Shown: piece by piece, positions 6,006 to 10,104 of the stretch
Numbering within the stretch: the stretch's first letter is position 1
How the letters are laid out: every line of letters begins with the position of its first letter
Source: Acidimicrobiia bacterium
GTDB taxonomy: Bacteria; Actinomycetota; Acidimicrobiia; Acidimicrobiales; SZUA-35
DNA: 10,104 nucleotides
Reading direction: 5' to 3'
Assembly (NCBI GenBank): GCA_029857855.1
Contig: JAOUGG010000047.1
Coordinates: forward strand, 1 to 10,104
The notes under the pieces: generated by a model
Databases searched by the model: none
The model's input: the letters and a program-made list of their open reading frames with translations, nothing else
Told to the model about the DNA's origin: nothing
Position numbers and translations under genes: made by a program

Positions 6006-8903
6006 ATGCGCACAATTCGCGATCGTCGTGGGTCGTCCCGTCTTCGTCTGGTCATCGCCCTGGTGGCCGGAGCCGCGTTCGCCCTCTTTCTCTCCGCCAA
6101 CGGAATCGCCGGCGTCTACACCGACTGGTTGTGGTTCGACAAGCTGGGCGTCGGCTCGGTGTGGACCACCCATGTAGGCACCCAACTGGTCATGGCGGTG
6201 CTGTTCGGGCTGCTGTTCTTCCTCATCTTCTGGGGGAACCTGGTGCTCGCCGATCGCCTCAAGCCGCCGGTTCGGCCCAGCTCGGCCGAGGAGGAGCTCG
6301 TCGAGCGGTATCACGAGATGGTCGGCGCCCAGGCCGGCCGGGTTCGTCTCGGGCTGGCCGCCCTGTTCGCGTTGATATTCGGCGCCAACACGTCGGCCCA
6401 ATGGGAGACGTGGTTGCTGTTCCGCAACTCCCAGGATTTCGGCACCACCGATCCGCTGTTCAACCGCGACGCCGGGTTCTACGTCTTCGACCTGCCGCTC
6501 TACTCGTTCCTGGTCGACTGGTTGTTCGCCGCTCTGGTGTTGACCCTGATCGTCGTGCTCATCGCCCACTACCTCAACGGTGGGATCCGGGCCTCGGTGC
6601 TCGATCAGCGGGTCACCACGTCGGTCAAATTGCACGTTTCGGTGCTGATGGCCCTGCTCGCCATCATGCGGGCCGTCGACTACTGGCTCGACCGCTACCA
6701 CCTCGTCACCTCGAACCGGGGGGCGTTCGACGGGGCGCTCGCCACCGACGTGCTGATCCAGGAGCCTGCGTTCAAGCTGCTGGCCCTGATCTCGCTGTTC
6801 TGTGCTGCCCTCATCCTGTACAACATCCGTCGCCCGGGATGGGGCCTGCCGATGGTGGCCCTCGGGATTTGGCTGGTGTCGCATTTCGTCATCGGTAACG
6901 CCTTCCCGATCGCCTATCAGCGGTTGCGGGTGGCGCCGGTGCAGTCGACCCGGGAAGAGGAGTTCGTCGGTCGCAACATCGAGGCCACCCGCTTCGCCTA
7001 CGGACTCGACGGCGATCGTCTCACCCGGGTCAGTCTCGACTACGAGGTAGGTCTGAGCGGCGACGACGTCGAGGAATACTCCGATGTGCTCGACAACGTG
7101 CCGATCGTCGATCAGGTGCTGGCCGTCGACGAGGTGGTCCGCTCGGAGGCCGATCGTCGCCTGTTCAGCTTCACCTCACCGCTCGACGTCGACCGCTACA
7201 TGATCGACGGCCAGCAGCGACCGGTGGTGCTGTCGGCTCGTGGTCTCAACGTCAACGAGGTCGGGGAGGGGTGGGAACAGCAGCACGTGATCTTCACACA
7301 CGGCTACGGTCTGGCCATGGCCGCCGCCTACGACGACGGCGCGTCCCGAGGTCCCACCGATACCCGGGCCCTCGACTTCCTCATCAGGGGGCTGGCGAAC
7401 ATCGAGGTCGATGAGGCGCTCGATGTCGATCTGGATCAACCCCGCATCTACTACGGCGACGGCTTCGGCGGCTATGCCATCGTCGGCAACGCCCGCGAGG
7501 AGGTCGACTACCCGACCGACAGCGGTTCCCAGTTCTTCAGCTACGACGGCACCGGTGGAGTCCCGATCGATTCGCTGCTGCGAAAGGTGGCGTTCTCGCT
7601 GCGTTTCCGGCAGGTTGATCCACTGATTTCCGACACGATCACCGACCGATCCCGGGTGATCTACAACCGCGACGTGATCGGCCGGGTGCGCAAGATGGCC
7701 CCCTTCCTGCGGTTCGACAACGATCCCTACCCGATCGTCGCCAACGGGCACGTGTACTGGATCATCGACGCCTACACCACGACCTCCGACTATCCCTACT
7801 CCCAGTCCGTGTCGACCGAACTCGTCGGCGCCGACCTGTCGAGGGGCTACAACTACGTGCGCAACCCGGTGAAGGTCGTCGTCGACGCCTACAACGGCGA
7901 CGTCGACATGTACGTGACCGATGAGTCCGATCCGATGATCCGGGCCTGGCGGGGGGCGTTCCCCGACCTGTTCTCGGACCAGTCCGAGGTGCCCGACGAG
8001 ATCCGCAGCCACTTCCGGTACCCGAACGACCTCTTCACGGTTCAAACCGACATGTGGTCCGACTACGTCGTTGACGATCCGGTCGACTTCATCCAGGGCA
8101 ACCTCGCCTGGTCGGTGGCCGCCCAACCCCAGATCGAAGCCGAATCCGAGGAGAGCGACACAGTGGCCGCGCCGCCCATGGTGCCCCAGTACTTGATGGC
8201 CCGACCTCCCGGCGCGACCGAGGCCGAATTCGTGTTGCAGCGGGCGTTCGTGCCCCAGTCCGGCGTCGACAGCAACACCACCCGGCCGGAACTCACCGGC
8301 TTGATGATGGCCCGATCCGATCCGGAGAACTACGGCGAGTTGATCCTGGCCACCCTGCCGCCAGGCCAGATCGACGCGCCCGATCTGGTGCACGCCCAGA
8401 TCCGGCAGAGCCCGGTCATGACGGCGTTCGTTCTCGAGAAGCGAGGGGCGAAGGTCGAGTTCGGCGAGATGAGTATCGTGCTCGTCGACGACACGATCGT
8501 CTATATTCGCCCCGTCTACGTCGAGTCGAACAGCCAGACCGCCATCCCCGAGCTGCAACGCATCGTGGCCGTGAACGGCGATCGGATCTTCATGGACTCG
8601 ACGATCGACGGAGCCATCAGGGGAGTGGTCGGCGCCCAGGCGGCGGCTGGACCGGAACCGCCGAATACGACCGAGGGTGATACAACCACGTCGACCGGCG
8701 ACGAGTACAACGTGACGGAGATGTCGGTCGTCGATCTGGTGGCGCTGGCCGATGTGTTGCTGATCCAGGCCGACAGTCTCGAGGACACCTCACCCGAGGA
8801 GGCTGCTTTGCTCCGGGAACAGGCCCGTATCGCTCTCAGCGAAGCGAAGAACAAGTTGGGCGGCGTCACCCCTGATCCGCCCGCTGAGCCATCTGATACC
8901 TAA
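6006..8903 (+). CDS. UPF0182 family seven-helix membrane protein
   Basis: A 965-residue integral membrane protein of the UPF0182 family (COG1615), close to the family's usual 900-1000 residues. Its biochemical role is not established. Seven membrane helices fill the N-terminal third (about 14-36, 58-80, 112-130, 165-190, 207-227, 257-275, 279-299). The family block GVYTDWLWFDKLG sits after helix 1, and NRDAGFYVFDLP lies before helix 4. After residue 300 comes a large soluble region with typical conserved stretches such as IEATRFAYGLD and PYPIVANGHVYWIIDAYTTT. A Thr/Ser-rich linker (about 882-898) leads to an acidic helical tail (about 906-950), also common in the family. Start at ATG 6006 follows from the near-leaderless promoter; the next helix begins soon after. 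It lies in the same neighbourhood as the Lon/PDZ protease, an arrangement shared with mycobacteria. Confidence 0.93.
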   Translation: MRTIRDRRGSSRLRLVIALVAGAAFALFLSANGIAGVYTDWLWFDKLGVGSVWTTHVGTQLVMAVLFGLLFFLIFWGNLVLADRLKPPVRPSSAEEELVERYHEMVGAQAGRVRLGLAALFALIFGANTSAQWETWLLFRNSQDFGTTDPLFNRDAGFYVFDLPLYSFLVDWLFAALVLTLIVVLIAHYLNGGIRASVLDQRVTTSVKLHVSVLMALLAIMRAVDYWLDRYHLVTSNRGAFDGALATDVLIQEPAFKLLALISLFCAALILYNIRRPGWGLPMVALGIWLVSHFVIGNAFPIAYQRLRVAPVQSTREEEFVGRNIEATRFAYGLDGDRLTRVSLDYEVGLSGDDVEEYSDVLDNVPIVDQVLAVDEVVRSEADRRLFSFTSPLDVDRYMIDGQQRPVVLSARGLNVNEVGEGWEQQHVIFTHGYGLAMAAAYDDGASRGPTDTRALDFLIRGLANIEVDEALDVDLDQPRIYYGDGFGGYAIVGNAREEVDYPTDSGSQFFSYDGTGGVPIDSLLRKVAFSLRFRQVDPLISDTITDRSRVIYNRDVIGRVRKMAPFLRFDNDPYPIVANGHVYWIIDAYTTTSDYPYSQSVSTELVGADLSRGYNYVRNPVKVVVDAYNGDVDMYVTDESDPMIRAWRGAFPDLFSDQSEVPDEIRSHFRYPNDLFTVQTDMWSDYVVDDPVDFIQGNLAWSVAAQPQIEAESEESDTVAAPPMVPQYLMARPPGATEAEFVLQRAFVPQSGVDSNTTRPELTGLMMARSDPENYGELILATLPPGQIDAPDLVHAQIRQSPVMTAFVLEKRGAKVEFGEMSIVLVDDTIVYIRPVYVESNSQTAIPELQRIVAVNGDRIFMDSTIDGAIRGVVGAQAAAGPEPPNTTEGDTTTSTGDEYNVTEMSVVDLVALADVLLIQADSLEDTSPEEAALLREQARIALSEAKNKLGGVTPDPPAEPSDT

Positions 8904-8996
8904 ACGGCAACGGTTTCTTCATCAAACAGTCGCATGCGGCACCGAGTTTGCATCTTTTGTAGCAATCCCGACTATCTGGATCGACAAGTTTGCCGC

Positions 8997-9002
8997 TACT
9001 AT
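8997..9002 (+). promoter_or_regulatory. Possible -10 box (TACTAT) before the long hairpin
   Basis: TACTAT at 8997-9002 fits TANNNT and lies in an AT-richer patch. A transcript starting about 7 bases downstream (near 9009) would begin almost exactly at the foot of the hairpin at 9012. No good -35 box is seen at 16-18 bases. Confidence 0.35.
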
Positions 9003-9011
9003 ACGAGGTAA

Positions 9012-9069
9012 GGCCCGATCGATGCTTGAGTTCTTCGCGGCGGAAGGCTTCTCAGGCAGCGGTCGGGCC
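9012..9069 (+). ncRNA. Long imperfect hairpin, candidate small RNA, leader or terminator
   Basis: Three stacked stems are read directly. Bases 9012-9021 pair with 9060-9069 (10 pairs, one G-T). Bases 9023-9030 pair with 9051-9058 (8 pairs, one G-T). Bases 9033-9036 pair with 9043-9046 around a 6-base loop. Two to four unpaired bases separate the inner stems and one mismatch the outer. The G-T pairs favour a structure acting as RNA on the plus strand. Only a weak T-containing stretch follows, so a simple intrinsic terminator for the UPF0182 gene is not the best fit but remains possible. No known RNA family was recognised. Confidence 0.4.
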
Positions 9070-9079
9070 GTCTTGTGTC

Positions 9080-9116
9080 CCGAATCAGGTCGGAGTGCCC
9101 GAAAATCAGATCGGGC
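9080..9116 (+). repeat. Two related small hairpins sharing an ATCAG loop
   Basis: CCGA (9080-9083) pairs with TCGG (9090-9093), and GCCCGA (9097-9102) pairs with TCGGGC (9111-9116). Both loops contain ATCAG, and the two units read CCGA..ATCAG.TCGG, so they look like diverged copies. In addition, GATCGGGCC at 9109-9117 is the exact complement of GGCCCGATC at 9012-9020. The second unit could therefore compete for the base of the long hairpin. Confidence 0.4.
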
Positions 9117-9151
9117 CGGGGGGAACGAAGTCGACCTGACGGTGGTTTGAG

Positions 9152-9157
9152 TAGGGT
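9152..9157 (+). promoter_or_regulatory. -10 box (TAGGGT), candidate msrA promoter
   Basis: TAGGGT at 9152-9157 resembles the other -10 boxes here. Transcription from about 9164 would give msrA a leader near 60 bases. A poor -35 candidate is TCGACC at 9131-9136, with a 15-base spacer. Confidence 0.4.
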
Positions 9158-9211
9158 GTGAAAAGGTGTGGTCGTTTCGCATGACGACCGGCCGCCCCGA
9201 CCCGAACCGAA

Positions 9212-9216
9212 CGGAG
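9212..9216 (+). promoter_or_regulatory. Ribosome binding site of msrA
   Basis: CGGAG at 9212-9216 lies 7 bases before ATG 9224, the usual distance. It decides in favour of this ATG over the in-frame TTG at 9218. Confidence 0.65.
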
Positions 9217-9223
9217 TTTGCCC

Positions 9224-9877
9224 ATGTTCCGCCGAGTAGATCCACAAAAGCTCGAAGTCCCGGCTCCCGAAGACACCCTGCCCGGACGCCTGGATCCGAT
9301 GCCCGTACCCGACGCCCACTACGTCAACGGCAATCCGCTGGTCGGTCCCTTCCCGGAGGGAACCGACACCCTCATCGTCGGGATGGGCTGCTTCTGGGGG
9401 GCTGAGCGTTTCTTCTGGCAGCAACCCGGCGTCTACACCACCGCCGTCGGCTACAGCGGGGGTACCACACCAAATCCGACCTATCAGGAGACCTGTAGTG
9501 GTATGACCGGCCACACCGAGGCCGTGTTGATCGTGTTCTTCCCCGAGCAGGTGAGCCTCGAGACCCTGTTCAAGATCTTCTGGGAGAACCATGATCCGAC
9601 CCAGCACATGGGTCAGGGCAATGACATCGGCACCCAGTACCGCTCGGCGATATACACAAACTCACCGCAGCAGCTCGAAGCGGCCAAGAAGAGCCGTGAC
9701 GTGTATCAGCGGCAGCTCGCCGACGCCGGATTCGGTGGCATCACCACCGAGATCGCCATGGCCGGCCCGTTCTACTACGCCGAGGAGTACCACCAGCAGT
9801 ACCTGGCCAAGAATCCCGGCGGTTACTGTAATCACGGGTTCTGCCAGGTCGGCTACCAGGCGGAACCGGTCGGGTGA
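9224..9877 (+). CDS. msrA: Peptide methionine (S)-S-oxide reductase MsrA
   Basis: MsrA reduces the S epimer of methionine sulfoxide in proteins and free methionine in the cytoplasm, using thioredoxin. The 217-residue protein has the catalytic block GMGCFWGAE with nucleophile Cys56, then [10 protein letters not shown] (71-80), TGHTEAV with the conserved acid Glu98, [14 protein letters not shown] (131-144), and the late [19 protein letters not shown]. Two further cysteines, C202 and C207 in GYCNHGFC, are placed as resolving cysteines, with four residues between them rather than the seven in E. coli MsrA. The first 45 or so residues are an extension before the core, as in E. coli MsrA. A fourth cysteine is C91. 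The 4-base GTGA overlap with the next gene suggests translational coupling. It is preceded by an unusually long structured non-coding region. Confidence 0.95.
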   Translation: MFRRVDPQKLEVPAPEDTLPGRLDPMPVPDAHYVNGNPLVGPFPEGTDTLIVGMGCFWGAERFFWQQPGVYTTAVGYSGGTTPNPTYQETCSGMTGHTEAVLIVFFPEQVSLETLFKIFWENHDPTQHMGQGNDIGTQYRSAIYTNSPQQLEAAKKSRDVYQRQLADAGFGGITTEIAMAGPFYYAEEYHQQYLAKNPGGYCNHGFCQVGYQAEPVG

Positions 9878-10104
9878 CGGCCGCAGCGGGGCGTAGCTTC
9901 CGGCAGCTCCACGACCCGGGCAACCCGTTCCTGCTGGCCAACGCCTGGGATCTCGGGTCGGCCCGGGTGCTGGAGGCACTCGGAGCGGAGGCGATCGGAA
10001 CGTCATCGGCGGCACACGCCTTCACCCTCGGGCTACCCGACATGGGGCATGTGGGTCGCGACCAGGCCCTCGATCATGCGTCGGCCGTCGTCGATGCGGT
10101 CACC
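9874..10104 (+). CDS. Isocitrate lyase/PEP mutase family protein (5' part only)
   Basis: The first 77 codons of a gene that runs off the window edge. It starts at GTG 9874, overlapping the msrA stop by GTGA. The visible part matches the start of short phosphoenolpyruvate mutase/isocitrate lyase superfamily proteins: [18 protein letters not shown] (9-26), [20 protein letters not shown] (28-47) and GLPDMG (53-58). These form the first strands and helices of the (beta/alpha)8 barrel. Members act as C-C or P-C bond lyases or mutases on oxaloacetate- or methylisocitrate-like substrates. The metal-binding and catalytic residues lie beyond the edge, so the reaction cannot be assigned. Co-transcription with msrA is likely from the overlap; no functional link is obvious. 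Confidence 0.85.
   Translation, partial: MTAAAGRSFRQLHDPGNPFLLANAWDLGSARVLEALGAEAIGTSSAAHAFTLGLPDMGHVGRDQALDHASAVVDAVT

Larger units (their letters stand above)
8904..9223. other. 320-base non-coding region before msrA
   Basis: No convincing gene is seen on either strand; the short open frames here have poor codon patterns and no ribosome sites. The first 100 bases are clearly richer in A and T than the rest of the window. The region contains a possible -10 box (8997-9002), a long hairpin (9012-9069), two related small hairpins (9080-9093, 9097-9116), a second -10 box (9152-9157) and the msrA ribosome site. No tRNA or recognised riboswitch is apparent. It is by far the longest gap between genes in the window. 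Confidence 0.7.

Noticed and set aside
5874..6884. Minus-strand open frame (336 codons) over the DivIVA-MuF/UPF0182 junction
   Set aside because: It is Gln/Glu/His/Arg-rich shadow sequence, spans two real plus-strand genes and their promoter, and has no motif.
7176..8558. Long minus-strand open frame (460 codons) opposite the UPF0182 gene
   Set aside because: It has a His/Val/Gly/Asp-rich mirrored composition, sits over a well-supported UPF0182 coding region, and shows no domain.
9012..9069. tRNA or known riboswitch in the hairpin region
   Set aside because: The fold is a single stacked hairpin, without a cloverleaf, CCA end or T-loop, and I recognise no riboswitch core.
8922..9245. Minus-strand open frame (107 codons) in the long non-coding region
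   Set aside because: It crosses the hairpins and the msrA start, shows no recognisable family, and has no convincing ribosome site.
1..10104. Prophage, insertion sequence or CRISPR array
   Set aside because: No integrase, transposase, terminase, portal or repeat-spacer pattern is present. The only phage-like signal is the C-terminal domain of the gene at 3544.

Overview
The window is high-GC, densely packed chromosomal DNA. It looks like an actinobacterium, plausibly an Acidimicrobiia-type lineage. The reasons are GTG and ATG starts, TANNNT -10 boxes placed 6-9 bases before start codons (leaderless or nearly leaderless transcripts), and the pairing of a YlbL-like Lon/PDZ protease with a UPF0182 membrane protein. 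That pair sits together in other actinobacteria (for example Rv3194c/Rv3193c of Mycobacterium tuberculosis, from memory). No mobile element, CRISPR array, tRNA or rRNA gene is visible. The lineage is inferred from gene content, not from a marker gene.

Layout. Bases 1-90 hold two hairpins and a leaderless promoter. Next come moaE (91-624, +), converging with a HEAT-repeat protein (642-1265, -), and a divergent gene for a small unrecognised conserved-looking protein with an Asn/Gly/Ser-rich tail (1387-1881, +). A small membrane protein follows (1903-2088, -), divergent from the YlbL-like Lon/PDZ protease (2234-3478, +). Then come a 794-residue protein that starts with a DivIVA domain and ends with a phage MuF-like domain (3544-5928, +) and the seven-helix UPF0182 protein (6006-8903, +). 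A 320-base non-coding stretch (8904-9223) holds a long hairpin and two related small hairpins. The window ends with msrA (9224-9877, +), overlapped by the start of a PEP mutase/isocitrate lyase family gene (9874 to the edge).

How the genes relate. MoaE makes molybdopterin, and MsrA repairs oxidised methionine in proteins. The protease, the DivIVA-MuF protein and UPF0182 are all expected at the cell envelope and lie in one direction. Each has its own promoter-like -10 box, so they form a neighbourhood rather than a tight operon. msrA and the PEP mutase-like gene are probably co-transcribed and translationally coupled.

The two points most worth following are the DivIVA-MuF fusion, which puts a phage head-morphogenesis type fold on a polar/septal coiled-coil scaffold with no phage genes nearby, and the structured region before msrA. 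In that region one 9-base arm can pair with either of two downstream partners.
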